A stretch of 44,184 nucleotides of DNA from Candidatus Poseidoniaceae archaeon (GCA_028356125.1 JAOMTZ010000015.1:1-44184), one strand, 5' to 3'. Shown: positions 8,808-17,819, counted from the stretch's first letter. Notes: a model not told the origin generated them from the letters alone. Numbers and translations are program-made.

Positions 8808-9491
8808 ATGGATGAGGAAGTCCAAGCCCTGGCCGCTCGTTTGGTGCGCCGCTTGAAAGAGGTACGTGCAACGATTACCATTGCAGAATCTTGTACAGGT
8901 GGCCTTTTGGCTAGCACTTTGACAGATATATCTGGTGCTAGTGATTGGTTCGGGCAAAGTTGGGTCTGTTATTCATATGAATCCAAGATCAATGAATTAG
9001 AGGTTCAAAGAGAACTATTGGAATCAAAAGGGGCAGTAAATGCTACAGTTGCCATTCAAATGGCAGATGGTGCTAGAATTCGTTCTGGTGCAGATATTGC
9101 AATCTCAATAACAGGGATTGCGGGCCCAGTGGCGCTCAACTCAAACAAACCAGTCGGATTGGTTTATGTCGGAATTGCTTCCGCACATTGGGCCAATGCA
9201 GAATCAGTCCAAATGGGCGGTACAAGACAGGAGAACAAGATTTCATTCGTACATTTTGCATTGAAAACAGCAATTGATTGTTGGGACAAGGCAAAGGTAA
9301 GGCAAAAGGATGCAATTGCTGAGAAAAAGAAGGTAGCTGCAGATGCAGCAGTAGCAATTGCCAAGTCTGACGCAGAGAAGGCACGTCGAGCAGCAGATGC
9401 TGCTGCAGGGGCTCCTTGGCAAGATGAGTCATGGCAAGAGCCGGGTGCATCCGTAGGTGATGATACGGACATTAATTGGGAAAAAGAGTGA
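8808..9491 (+). CDS. pncC: PncC/CinA C-terminal-type NMN amidohydrolase with Ala-rich tail
   Basis: The family deamidates nicotinamide mononucleotide to nicotinate mononucleotide in pyridine nucleotide recycling. Signature parts are TIAESCTGGLLAS near residue 25, carrying the family's conserved Ser, and SITGIAGP near residue 105. The domain matches stand-alone CinA C-terminal proteins of about 160 residues; the N-terminal CinA domain is absent. After it comes a roughly 60-residue tail rich in Ala, Lys and Asp, likely helical, ending in an acidic Trp-containing segment. The start is ATG 8808; an upstream TTG at 8757 in the same frame adds sequence unlike the family. The DP1 gene follows 57 bases later on the same strand. 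Confidence 0.85.
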   Translation: MDEEVQALAARLVRRLKEVRATITIAESCTGGLLASTLTDISGASDWFGQSWVCYSYESKINELEVQRELLESKGAVNATVAIQMADGARIRSGADIAISITGIAGPVALNSNKPVGLVYVGIASAHWANAESVQMGGTRQENKISFVHFALKTAIDCWDKAKVRQKDAIAEKKKVAADAAVAIAKSDAEKARRAADAAAGAPWQDESWQEPGASVGDDTDINWEKE

Positions 9492-9548
9492 ATCTGTTTT
9501 CTTGAATTATCCGAACACCTCTTGTACGTCCGATTCTGTCTTGTAATC

Positions 9549-11075
9549 ATGGCAACCGGTTGGGGCGAGATTCTCCAGCACTTGATGAGTGCAGGTCTGA
9601 TTGTCAACCGTGGTGTGAAAGAGCGGTTAGAGCAGCACTATGACCCATTAGGTCTCATTGCCGAACTTCATTCAAAGGGTGTAAAAGGTCTAATGACAGT
9701 TGATATGGTTCCTGCTGCAAACTCTGGAAGAATCATTGCGCCGATAGTAGAACCTATGCCTGAAAAAATCAATATGCGAAATAATCTTCCAGATTGGAGC
9801 AGAGAAGATTTCCCAATGGATGCTGTAGATGCTATGATTGACATCAAAGTGCACTATGACATTACAGGGAATAGTACCACTGAAGGCAAGATGGGGGACA
9901 TTAACAATGCCTTCAACGATCGCCTAGAACGATTACGTAAATTGATAATTACAAATTCTAATTTGCCTCGAAGGCCTATGGAAATTGCAAGACTTCAGGC
10001 TGAAAAAAGTAGATTCCAAGCACGTGAAAATGTAGCTGTGGCTATTGGTTTGGTAAACGATCCTCGCCATACGAAGAATGGTCATCTGATGTTCTCTTTA
10101 GAAGATGCAAGCGGAGAAATGAGTTGTTTGCTGATGAACAGAAAGGGCGAGGACAGGGTGATTGAACATGCTCAAATTGTCGAATCAGGATTGATGCCAG
10201 ATGATGTAATTGGAGTGTCAGGAACCTTCTCACAAAATGGAGACATGTTCTACATCAATGACTTGCATTTCCCAATGCAGGACAAACACGACAAGAGTTT
10301 TGCAGAGCAAGGAGTTTCAGTTGCTTTCTTGTCAGACATCCACGTAGGTAGCAAAACCTTCCTTGAAGCACAGTGGCATAAGATGATTCAATGGTTCAAC
10401 AACGATCCCTTGGCTAGAACAATCAAGTATCTTGTTTTGTCAGGAGATTGTGTTGACGGAGTTGGAATTTATCCAGGTCAGGATAAAGAATTAGCAATCA
10501 AGGACTTGTATGGCCAATATACAAGATTTGCAGAACTGCTAGAATTACTGCCTGAATGGGTGGAATGTATCATGCTTCCTGGAAACCATGATGCAGTTAG
10601 GCCTGCTGAACCTCAGCCAACACTAGAACCAGATATCCAACAAGATTTCAACAGTACAACATTTGTAGGAAATCCATGTGACTTCAGCCTTGATGGAGTT
10701 AGGCTCTTGTCATATCATGGTAAATCGATAGACGATTTCGTTGCAGGACTTAGAACTGTCACTTATCGAGACCCTGTTGAAGCGATGAGGCAAATGTTAC
10801 GACGCAGACATCTTGCCCCTCAGTGGGGTGGTAAAACACCACTTTCTCCTGAGCCAGAAGATGGACTTGTGATTAGAGAAGTGCCGGATATCTTCGTAAC
10901 AGGTCACGTTCATGGTCATGCATGTATCGATTTCCGTGGGACCACACTAGTTTGCTCTTCAACTTGGCAAGATCAAACATCGTATCAGAGAATGTTAGGT
11001 TTCCAGCCTAAGCCCTGTATGTTGACCATCGTAAATCTTGGAACTCACAAATCGATTTCAATTCCGTTTGCGTGA
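9549..11075 (+). CDS. polB: DNA polymerase D small subunit (DP1), exonuclease subunit
   Basis: DP1 is the proofreading subunit of the archaeal family D replicative polymerase. The 508-residue protein has a helical N-terminal part, an OB-fold region and a C-terminal calcineurin-like phosphoesterase. Phosphodiesterase motifs are all present: SDIHVGS, GDCVDGVG, PGNHDA and TGHVHGH, so 3'-5' exonuclease activity should be intact. The C-terminal STWQDQTSYQ and FQPKPC stretch matches DP1 proteins. ATG 9549 is preferred over the TTG at 9522. The large subunit DP2 is not in the window. Its stop TGA directly abuts the stop of the opposing 93-aa gene. Confidence 0.95.
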   Translation: MATGWGEILQHLMSAGLIVNRGVKERLEQHYDPLGLIAELHSKGVKGLMTVDMVPAANSGRIIAPIVEPMPEKINMRNNLPDWSREDFPMDAVDAMIDIKVHYDITGNSTTEGKMGDINNAFNDRLERLRKLIITNSNLPRRPMEIARLQAEKSRFQARENVAVAIGLVNDPRHTKNGHLMFSLEDASGEMSCLLMNRKGEDRVIEHAQIVESGLMPDDVIGVSGTFSQNGDMFYINDLHFPMQDKHDKSFAEQGVSVAFLSDIHVGSKTFLEAQWHKMIQWFNNDPLARTIKYLVLSGDCVDGVGIYPGQDKELAIKDLYGQYTRFAELLELLPEWVECIMLPGNHDAVRPAEPQPTLEPDIQQDFNSTTFVGNPCDFSLDGVRLLSYHGKSIDDFVAGLRTVTYRDPVEAMRQMLRRRHLAPQWGGKTPLSPEPEDGLVIREVPDIFVTGHVHGHACIDFRGTTLVCSSTWQDQTSYQRMLGFQPKPCMLTIVNLGTHKSISIPFA

Positions 11076-11357
11076 TTACCAAATGTGCTCTTCAAGAGTG
11101 CCCTCACTTACTACTTTTGTAATTCCAGTTATACCTTCAGTATCATCTACTAACAACAAATGAATTGCCCGGTTATGAACTCCTGATTGAAAGTTCACAC
11201 CTCTGTGGTCTACTCCGATTAGGGTGCCATCTAGTTCGGCAAACATCCACGCTGGAGTTGCTTTAGCCAAATCCTCTCGCCGAATTAGAAGCCATCTGAG
11301 GCCTTTCATTTCTTGGCGAAGGTCGCCTTCAATCTCATGAAACCATCTTGAATACAT
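11076..11357 (-). CDS. Uncharacterised 93-aa protein, last gene of the pelota operon
   Basis: I do not recognise this protein. It is soluble, with no membrane segment or Cys pair, and contains the stretches KGLRWLLIRREDL and HRGVNFQSGVHNRAIHLLLVDD, which could be an alpha/beta fold. The ATG at 11357 begins 2 bases after the pelota stop; a GTG at 11363 is also in frame and would overlap it. Tight spacing implies co-transcription with pelota, so a translation or RNA-related role is possible but unproven. Confidence 0.7.
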   Translation of the reverse strand: MYSRWFHEIEGDLRQEMKGLRWLLIRREDLAKATPAWMFAELDGTLIGVDHRGVNFQSGVHNRAIHLLLVDDTEGITGITKVVSEGTLEEHIW

Positions 11358-11359
11358 TC

Positions 11360-12388
11360 TCACACCTTGAATCTCAATAATGCGACAGCTCCGCCCATTC
11401 CCAGTAATTGCTCACCCGCATCATGGTCTGTCGAGCATTGTACTAGATTAGCTCCGATATCACTGAGCCCGTTAACAACAGATTCCCAATCTGCTTCTCT
11501 CAATAGATCTGCACTTACCAGTAGCGTTTCTATGGCGCCCTCTTCTAGCGCTTTGATTATGGATTCTCGCCCGTAGGCTACTGCGCCATCAGTGGAAATT
11601 CTTTTCCAAGCCTCTTCTAGCATTGCAGTTTCTTTTACAACAGCATGTTCAGAAAGAACGTCACCTGCAAGACCTTCGCTGATAACTTCGTTTGCAGCGC
11701 CACGCCCACCCATACTTGTGGCAATCAATTTCTTTGCCCCATTTATCATCGGTGCTAATTTCTCTCTTGAATATCCGGGACCACAAATTACGATTGGTGT
11801 TCCTTCCTTGATTGAATCGTTTGCTTCTCTAGCGATCTTTTCAAAGAATGATTTAGAGACACCTTCACTAATTTTAGCTCCAGTGTATTTCCCTCCTCCT
11901 CGCATTGTCCAAGTTGAAACTTCTCTCACGCCTCGGCTACTAACCTCGTATAGTATCGCTTCATCTGCTTCAACTACAATGATGACTACCTTCGCTTTTC
12001 CACTATTTGCGCAAGCCTGTCTTATCAGGTCATGATCTACAGATGGAAACTGGTGGTTCGAGGTTAGTTCAACTTCGTCTCTTAATTCGACTATGTGCGT
12101 GTGGTGGCTTCCATGATCGAATTGGGCTTCTTCGATTATTCCATGAACTCGTAAAGTCTCTGCGAATGTGTGGAACTCATTCGACTCTATTGCTAACTTA
12201 ATCCACATTTTTTTTCTTTCAGCTGCTTTTGCTCTTCCGCCTTCTTGGCCAGCAGTTGTTTGGTCGCGACGTTCTCCAAGCATTGCAATGCTCCTGCCTT
12301 TGACACAAAGACGAGCCAAGGTCCAGAGGTCATCATCACAGTCTATTCGAATGCGATACAACCCGAAATCACGCTTGAGAACTTGCAT
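11360..12388 (-). CDS. pelA: Pelota / Dom34-type ribosome rescue factor
   Basis: Pelota is the archaeal eRF1-like factor that rescues stalled ribosomes with aEF1A/ABCE1. The 342-residue protein has the N-terminal Sm-like domain starting MQVLKRDFGLYRIR, followed by central and C-terminal eRF1-like domains; the stretch ISTDGAVAYGRESIIKALE is typical of the last. It lacks the GGQ motif of true release factors, as expected. ATG 12388 follows the FTHFS stop by 5 bases; a GTG at 12397 would overlap it. It is co-directional with FTHFS upstream and a 93-aa gene downstream. Confidence 0.93.
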   Translation of the reverse strand: MQVLKRDFGLYRIRIDCDDDLWTLARLCVKGRSIAMLGERRDQTTAGQEGGRAKAAERKKMWIKLAIESNEFHTFAETLRVHGIIEEAQFDHGSHHTHIVELRDEVELTSNHQFPSVDHDLIRQACANSGKAKVVIIVVEADEAILYEVSSRGVREVSTWTMRGGGKYTGAKISEGVSKSFFEKIAREANDSIKEGTPIVICGPGYSREKLAPMINGAKKLIATSMGGRGAANEVISEGLAGDVLSEHAVVKETAMLEEAWKRISTDGAVAYGRESIIKALEEGAIETLLVSADLLREADWESVVNGLSDIGANLVQCSTDHDAGEQLLGMGGAVALLRFKV

Positions 12389-12393
12389 CTGCT

Positions 12394-14109
12394 TCACCCG
12401 AATACGCCGAGAAGGTTTCCGTCTTCATCCATATCCATGTCCGAAGCAGCCGGTCGCTTAGGTAATCCTGGCATTGTCATTATTTCTCCCAGAACAGCGA
12501 CCACGAAGCCAGCACCAGAGTTCAATCTAAACTCTCTTATTGGGACTTCAAAGCCTGTAGGTGCACCTAGTAGGTTAGCATCATGGCTGAATGAATACTG
12601 AGTCTTTGCCATACAGACTGGCAGGTGTCCATACCCCCAAGAATTGATTTGCTTGAGTTGCCTATCCGCCTTCGCTTGAATATTGATTCCATCAGCACCG
12701 TAAATCCTAGTGGCAACTCTTAGAGCCTTTTCTTCAATCGGGGTATTTGGATTGAATAGTGGAGTGAATGGCCTTCCTGCAGCGATGTGATCTTGGCAAG
12801 ATACGACTACTGCCTTTGCTAATTGTGCGCCGCCTGCTCCACCTTTTGCATGCACTTCAGTCAGGCAAACTTGCGATGCTCCTGATGTGCGTGCGCATTC
12901 AATTAGACAATCTAACTCTGCATCGGTATCACTAGCAAACCTGTTGACAGATACTACAACAGGCATTCCGAATTTGGACATGTTGCGTATGTGACGGTCA
13001 AGATTGCTTTGTGCACCAGTTCGCACTGCATCGACATCTTCTTTTTCGATTTCTTCTTTCGAAGGGCGACGTGCAGCCCGTGCTCCAAATGCTCCTCCAT
13101 GTAGTTTCATAGAACGGACAGTGACATTCATCACGACACAATCCGGTGCCTTTCCAGAGTTTGCTGCCTTGATGTGCATGAACTTTTCAGCACCCATGTC
13201 TGAACCAAAACCAGCCTCAGTGACTACGAAATCAGCCGCTCCGAGCGCAAGTCTGTCCGCAATGATGGATGAATTTCCATGAGCAATATTTGCAAATGGT
13301 CCCCCATGGATAAATACAGGATCCCCTTCAATGGTTTGAACAAGGTTTGGCAAGAATGCTTCTCTAAGAAGTAGTGACATTGCCCCTGCAGCACCTATGT
13401 CTTCTGCTTTTACCGGGCTTCCATCCATACGCTGGCCGACTACGATTTCGCCAAGCCTTCTCCTTAAATCTGCATAATCCTTGGCCAATACCAAAATAGC
13501 CATCACTTCACTTGCTGCTGTGATGTCGAATCGGTCTTCTCTGACAACTCCATTAGCCGGACCGCCAAGACCCACTGTTACGTTTCTGACAGACCTGTCG
13601 TTTAGGTCGATAACACGAGGCCAAATAATCCTGGTTGAATCAATATTCTCATCATTTCCATGCTTGAGATGGTTATCTATCATCGATGACAACAAGTTGT
13701 GAGAACTGGTCACAGCATGCAGGTCTCCTGTGAAATGTAGGTTGATGTCTTCCATTGGGAGTACTTGCGAATGCCCCCCGCCTGCAGCACCACCTTTGAT
13801 TCCAAATACAGGTCCCATTGATGGTTCACGAATCACACATGTGGCTCGCTTTCCGATTCGATTTAGTGCCTGTGTTAATCCAATTGTTGTAACTGTCTTA
13901 CCTTCTCCAAAAGGGGTAGGGTTTACACTGGTGACTAGAATTAGAGAACCTTGTGGTTTAGATAGCCTAGATTTGAGTGCTTCCCATGTGATTTTCGCTT
14001 TACCACGACCCATTGTCATGATTTCACTATCACTTATTCCAAGCTTCCATGCTATAGCCGAAATATCTTCCATTTCTGCGGCTCGCGCTATATCTAGATC
14101 ACTCTGCAT
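12394..14109 (-). CDS. fhs: Formate-tetrahydrofolate ligase
   Basis: The enzyme makes 10-formyl-THF from formate, THF and ATP. The roughly 571-residue length is normal for the family. The ATP-binding loop PTPFGEGKT is at about residues 64-72. Other family stretches include GIKGGAAGGGHSQVLPMEDINLHFTG in two parts, HGGPFANIAHG and TEAGFGSDMGAEKF. ATG 14109 is preferred to a GTG two codons earlier. It lies between flotillin and pelota in a same-strand run, with a hairpin in the 58-base gap on its upstream side. It implies a THF-based C1 pathway. Confidence 0.95.
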   Translation of the reverse strand: MQSDLDIARAAEMEDISAIAWKLGISDSEIMTMGRGKAKITWEALKSRLSKPQGSLILVTSVNPTPFGEGKTVTTIGLTQALNRIGKRATCVIREPSMGPVFGIKGGAAGGGHSQVLPMEDINLHFTGDLHAVTSSHNLLSSMIDNHLKHGNDENIDSTRIIWPRVIDLNDRSVRNVTVGLGGPANGVVREDRFDITAASEVMAILVLAKDYADLRRRLGEIVVGQRMDGSPVKAEDIGAAGAMSLLLREAFLPNLVQTIEGDPVFIHGGPFANIAHGNSSIIADRLALGAADFVVTEAGFGSDMGAEKFMHIKAANSGKAPDCVVMNVTVRSMKLHGGAFGARAARRPSKEEIEKEDVDAVRTGAQSNLDRHIRNMSKFGMPVVVSVNRFASDTDAELDCLIECARTSGASQVCLTEVHAKGGAGGAQLAKAVVVSCQDHIAAGRPFTPLFNPNTPIEEKALRVATRIYGADGINIQAKADRQLKQINSWGYGHLPVCMAKTQYSFSHDANLLGAPTGFEVPIREFRLNSGAGFVVAVLGEIMTMPGLPKRPAASDMDMDEDGNLLGVFG

Positions 14110-14136
14110 GGACACTCTGGTGTTTGTAGGGTTCTT

Positions 14137-14175
14137 GAAACCACGGTCCCTTTAGGGACCGCTAAAGCCGGTTTC
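14137..14175 (-). terminator. Two-part inverted repeat between flotillin and fhs
   Basis: The inner stem CGGTCCC/GGGACCG (14144-14150 with 14155-14161) closes on TTTA. An outer stem GAAACC/GGTTTC (14137-14142 with 14170-14175) overlaps the end of the flotillin stop codon, with an 8-base one-sided bulge between. It is a plausible terminator, processing site or stabiliser separating flotillin from the fhs-pelota part of the run. Confidence 0.5.
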
Positions 14176-15562
14176 ATTCGTCCTTCAGACTTCCCAAGTA
14201 GTCAGGTAGGTCTACACCTGCCATCTTGGCTACATCATGCACTGGCGGCAATGCGTGTATTAGGCTTGAAACGAAGTTAGCAGTGGAGCCTTCTCCCTTA
14301 CCGCTACCCGCTGAATCCCAGACAGTAATCTTGTCAATCTTCAAGTTAGAAATTGCTTCAACTTGGCGAGATACGATGCCTTCTATCTTCTCTACCATCA
14401 GTAGTGTAGCAGCGGCCTTGGTGTCTCCACCTGCGCTTGCAACTAATTGCGAGTATCCAGTAGCCTTTGCTTCTAGTACCGCTTGGATACCTTCCGCTTC
14501 AGCATTGTATCTTGCAAGAATAGCATCTGCTTCACCACGAGCGATACGACGCTGGCGTTCCGCTTCTGCTTCGGCAGCAATCTCGATCTGAGTCTTTGCA
14601 ATCTCTTCACGTACGATTTCTTCAGCCTTGAGTCTCTCTTGCTCTAGCAAATATTGTGCTTTCTGAACTTGCATCTCTGCAGTTCTGCGAGCAACTTCTG
14701 CTCTTTGCATTGCTTCTGCTTCTTTCTCAGCAAGGCTTGCATTGTAGTCAGCGATGCTTCCTTTGGAGGTGTTCTCTCCTTCGATTGCATTTGCTTCCAA
14801 AGCAGCGACTTCCTTACGTCGGTCTGCATCAGCAGCTTTCTTTCCTTTCTCAGCGGCTGCTGTGTTCTCAGCAACTTGGATGTCACGAGTACGGTATGCT
14901 TCCGCTTGTCCAATAGCACCATCACGGTCTGCAGCAGCGACGTCAGACTTTGCAGCGTTTACCGCACCTGCAGCAGCCTTCTGTCCAATACTCTCGATGA
15001 AATCGGAATCGTCTGTTATGTCACTGATGTTAACGTTGATTAGGTTAAGCCCTAACTTGTTAAGTTCGTGACCTACGTTGTTGCGGATTGCTTCAGCGAA
15101 TAATTCACGGTCGGAGTTGATCTGCCTGATTGTTAGAGATGCAACGGTAAGACGAAGTTGACCGAAGATGATCTCAGATGCCATTTCCTGGATTTGTGCA
15201 GGAGTAAGGTGTAGTAGGCGTTCTGCAGCATTGTTCATGATTGTAGGGTCTGTACTTACACCCACAGTGAACGTGGAAGGGACATTGATTCTGATGTTCT
15301 CTTGTGATAGAGCCCCAGTTAATGGAATGCTAATGGTTAGAGGAATCAGACTCAATTTCTTGTAGTCTTGAATCAATGGCCAAACCATTGTTGCACCACC
15401 GTGGATACAACGTGATGCTTTGCCACCACTAACTCTTCCATATACTACCAAAATCTCGTCAGATGCACATCGCTTGTATCTTGTTACAAGCATGATAATT
15501 CCAAATGCAAATATTAGTCCAGTTCCCATTATTAGTAGGAATAAAGTTGTTCCAGTTTCCAT
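14174..15562 (-). CDS. Flotillin-like SPFH-domain membrane scaffold
   Basis: An N-terminal membrane anchor (about residues 6-26) is followed by an SPFH/band 7 domain (about 30-200) with typical stretches such as GGATMVWPLIQ and NINVPSTFTVG-like sequence. A long Ala/Glu/Lys/Arg-rich coiled coil follows (about 215-390), containing repeated EAEA units, and then a C-terminal oligomerisation-like region. The length of 462 residues fits flotillins of the YqiK/FloT type. Flotillins assemble into large rings that organise membrane domains. The NfeD-like gene immediately upstream (10-base gap) is the usual partner, which supports the assignment. Confidence 0.92.
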   Translation of the reverse strand: METGTTLFLLIMGTGLIFAFGIIMLVTRYKRCASDEILVVYGRVSGGKASRCIHGGATMVWPLIQDYKKLSLIPLTISIPLTGALSQENIRINVPSTFTVGVSTDPTIMNNAAERLLHLTPAQIQEMASEIIFGQLRLTVASLTIRQINSDRELFAEAIRNNVGHELNKLGLNLINVNISDITDDSDFIESIGQKAAAGAVNAAKSDVAAADRDGAIGQAEAYRTRDIQVAENTAAAEKGKKAADADRRKEVAALEANAIEGENTSKGSIADYNASLAEKEAEAMQRAEVARRTAEMQVQKAQYLLEQERLKAEEIVREEIAKTQIEIAAEAEAERQRRIARGEADAILARYNAEAEGIQAVLEAKATGYSQLVASAGGDTKAAATLLMVEKIEGIVSRQVEAISNLKIDKITVWDSAGSGKGEGSTANFVSSLIHALPPVHDVAKMAGVDLPDYLGSLKDE

Positions 15563-15572
15563 TTTACTCGCC

Positions 15573-16199
15573 TCACTCTTCTTCTGTTATTATTTCATCA
15601 CCACTATTTAGTGGTTCAACTATCATAGTAGCTCCTATGACGTCTACGACTCTGATTAGTTCATTGCTTGGAATTGATGCGGTCTTATCCTTTGCACGTG
15701 CAGTAAGAGTTCTCAGGGTTCCATCTACTGCAACTTGGACTTCACCTGTTGAATTTGGTAAAATGCGGGAGTAAACGTGCCCCTTCTCTCCAATCGCATC
15801 AGTATGCCTCATGGTCCCGTCTGCTTGCAAATTTGTTATTCCCTGCATCATCACTCGTACCATGAATAGAGATCCGCCTGCGGCAAAACCACCAGCGACT
15901 ACTGCCAGTAATTCCATTCCAGTTGCAGAAACAGTGAACAGACCCATAAGTCCGAACATCATAACCGCCGCAGCAATCCCTTGGAGGCTGAATAATTCAA
16001 ACGAGAGGTCAGTATCTAGGCTGAAATCAGTATCGAATGCAGTATCAACAACTCCACCTAAGATGTCGCCAACAAGCATCAGTCCCATCATTATGATGAA
16101 AAATGCGGCGCCTAATACAGCACACGTAATGAAGATCAGTTCTATTGCAGATGGAGCATCGAATCCCAATGCCTCAGCAAACCAATCTAGTAGACCCAT
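15573..16199 (-). CDS. NfeD-like membrane protein, flotillin partner
   Basis: A 208-residue protein with about four hydrophobic segments in the first 125 residues, then a soluble C-terminal OB-fold-like domain beginning around GEKGHVYSRI and including TGEVQVAVDG and LIRVVDVIG. This is the architecture of YuaF/YqiJ-type NfeD proteins that sit beside flotillin genes and may help position them. The gene is 10 bases upstream of flotillin on the same strand. There is no N-terminal serine protease domain, so it belongs to the short NfeD class. Confidence 0.82.
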   Translation of the reverse strand: MGLLDWFAEALGFDAPSAIELIFITCAVLGAAFFIIMMGLMLVGDILGGVVDTAFDTDFSLDTDLSFELFSLQGIAAAVMMFGLMGLFTVSATGMELLAVVAGGFAAGGSLFMVRVMMQGITNLQADGTMRHTDAIGEKGHVYSRILPNSTGEVQVAVDGTLRTLTARAKDKTASIPSNELIRVVDVIGATMIVEPLNSGDEIITEEE

Positions 16200-16226
16200 A
16201 CTCGACCCTATCCTACGCTTGTCGCT

Positions 16227-16460
16227 TTACTTAATGACCTTATTCCCAGCAGTGGTGCTGTCATTTTCTTGCTTCAACTGATATTTTTCGAATATTGCAA
16301 CAGTTGAAACCGACAATCCTGCCAATATTGCAGAAATCAGAATGTGTAGTCCAGCGCTGTAACATATCAAGAATACCCAAAGTGGTAGAAACAGGGTTAG
16401 GAATCTTTTCATGAATGGCCAGAACCCCTCAAATAGGTTTTCTGAACCATCATCAATCAT
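16227..16460 (-). CDS. Small two-span membrane protein
   Basis: I do not recognise a family. The 77 residues contain two hydrophobic spans (around FLTLFLPLWVFLICYSAG and ISAILAGLSVSTVAIF) with a short charged C-terminus. The ATG at 16460 lies 10 bases after the preceding stop; a TTG at 16469 adds three residues. The gene sits between another small membrane protein and NfeD/flotillin, so it may belong to the same membrane-organising unit. Confidence 0.6.
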   Translation of the reverse strand: MIDDGSENLFEGFWPFMKRFLTLFLPLWVFLICYSAGLHILISAILAGLSVSTVAIFEKYQLKQENDSTTAGNKVIK

Positions 16461-16470
16461 TAAATCCAAC

Positions 16471-16797
16471 TCAGAAAAACACAGTTCCGATAAAAATGGT
16501 CAGTGCCCACATGCCTACTCCGAGCCAGATGCCTTTACCTTGTTTCGAAATTTGATCTTCATGTACTTCTTTATTCATGTTTTTTAGCGGGTTGATCAAT
16601 AATTCTCTTTGTTCAGACCTTAGCACTATTAGGCCAAGAACGAAACATGCAGCGGCTCCTGCCCCGAATAATGTGGTAATCGCACCCTCGACTTCTTCCA
16701 TCAACTTCAATGCAAGCCAAATCTGAGTTGCTGCCATCAAGAACCAGAGAAATGAACCGCGCTCGACTGCTGCTGCCATGTTTGTCCCATAACCCAT
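16471..16797 (-). CDS. Small membrane protein with three predicted spans
   Basis: I do not recognise a family. The 108-residue protein has hydrophobic segments near residues 15-31, 40-58 and 90-107, with a Lys/Glu/Asn-rich loop before the last. It is the first gene of the run leading to NfeD and flotillin. ATG 16797 is used; another ATG six codons later is possible. It is divergent from aroE with an 86-base gap in which I see no clear promoter. Confidence 0.6.
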   Translation of the reverse strand: MGYGTNMAAAVERGSFLWFLMAATQIWLALKLMEEVEGAITTLFGAGAAACFVLGLIVLRSEQRELLINPLKNMNKEVHEDQISKQGKGIWLGVGMWALTIFIGTVFF

Positions 16798-16883
16798 TCA
16801 TAATTCATGGTTGCCCCGTTTTGTTCGATGATTTCTAACTAAATGTAGGCTTATTCAAGTACTGGAACTTGTGATTATGTCTT

Positions 16884-17819
16884 ATGGCGAAGGTCAGTCA
16901 CGGAGTGGCCGGTGAGCCAATTGTTCACTCTTTGTCTCCAGTGTTGACCGCACTTGTCCACTCTCACCTTTCACGAATTGAGGGAATTACATTACCTGGT
17001 CTGAAAGGTGTGGTTGTTATTCCTACAGAAGGAGTAGAGAATGCTCTAGCTTGGGGATATGCTGGCTCCCTGCCTTCACCTCCAGTTTGGGAATTAGTCG
17101 GCTCGCCATTAGGTAAATTCAGAGCTAATACTCTTCTTGATAGGGCAGTTACTGCAAGTATTGACGCACACCCTGAAGCAGATCCTCGCCTTCCGAATGC
17201 TCCACTACCGGTTGTAAATTTCGAATCGGTATCAGTTTACGATGATGAGGTGTGGTTGTCTCTAACTTCCCCTCTCAAACATCAGTTGTCGGCAGCAGCA
17301 GTCAAATGTATCGATAATGCAATGGAAATCCGCTCAGTCAATACTTTACGATGGGATGGCCAATCTTGGTGGGCCGCCTCAACCGATGGCCCAGGGATGC
17401 TAATCGTAGCAGAAGTATTTGGACACAAAACCTCCAGTGTTCTTGGAATAAATGGAGGTGGGGGAACTGCAAGGTCTGTAGCCGCTGCATGGTGTGCAAG
17501 AGGCGGTACAATCAATCAATTAGGTGGGAATCGTCTTCTGGAAGATGATGGTCCATGGGTATTCACTGAAGATGAACCTTCGATTTCGATAGATTTTGAT
17601 AATGACGGTGGGGATTTACTGGTTAGATACACCCCAATGGATGGTGATTACGATTCAAGAATCGAGAAGTTGTCTAATGTTGCTGATGGTCGTTGGCTAC
17701 TATGTGCGCAGCATCTCATGTCTTGGGCTAGTCTTTGGGCTCCTAAATATGCGGAACATCTACCTTCAATTTCTCTCTTAATGACAAGGTTGGTTGCAGT
17801 TGAGGTGCATTTAGGATGA
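16884..17819 (+). CDS. aroE: Shikimate dehydrogenase, divergent
   Basis: The enzyme reduces 3-dehydroshikimate with NADPH in aromatic amino acid synthesis. The substrate-binding signature GEPIVHSLSPVLTALVH is at residues 10-26, the catalytic Lys is in TSPLKHQL, and the conserved Asp region appears as SVNTL followed by ASTDGPGM, where most enzymes have NTDG. The nucleotide-binding loop reads GINGGGGTARSVAAA. The length of 311 is slightly above the usual 270-290. The final bases overlap the next gene in an ATGA junction, so the following surface protein is translationally coupled to it, an odd pairing. Confidence 0.85.
   Translation: MAKVSHGVAGEPIVHSLSPVLTALVHSHLSRIEGITLPGLKGVVVIPTEGVENALAWGYAGSLPSPPVWELVGSPLGKFRANTLLDRAVTASIDAHPEADPRLPNAPLPVVNFESVSVYDDEVWLSLTSPLKHQLSAAAVKCIDNAMEIRSVNTLRWDGQSWWAASTDGPGMLIVAEVFGHKTSSVLGINGGGGTARSVAAAWCARGGTINQLGGNRLLEDDGPWVFTEDEPSISIDFDNDGGDLLVRYTPMDGDYDSRIEKLSNVADGRWLLCAQHLMSWASLWAPKYAEHLPSISLLMTRLVAVEVHLG

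Noticed and set aside
9164-9607. 147-codon minus-strand frame spanning the pncC-DP1 junction
   Set aside because: Antisense to two confident genes, Ala/Ser-rich without family signature, and no promoter or ribosome site.
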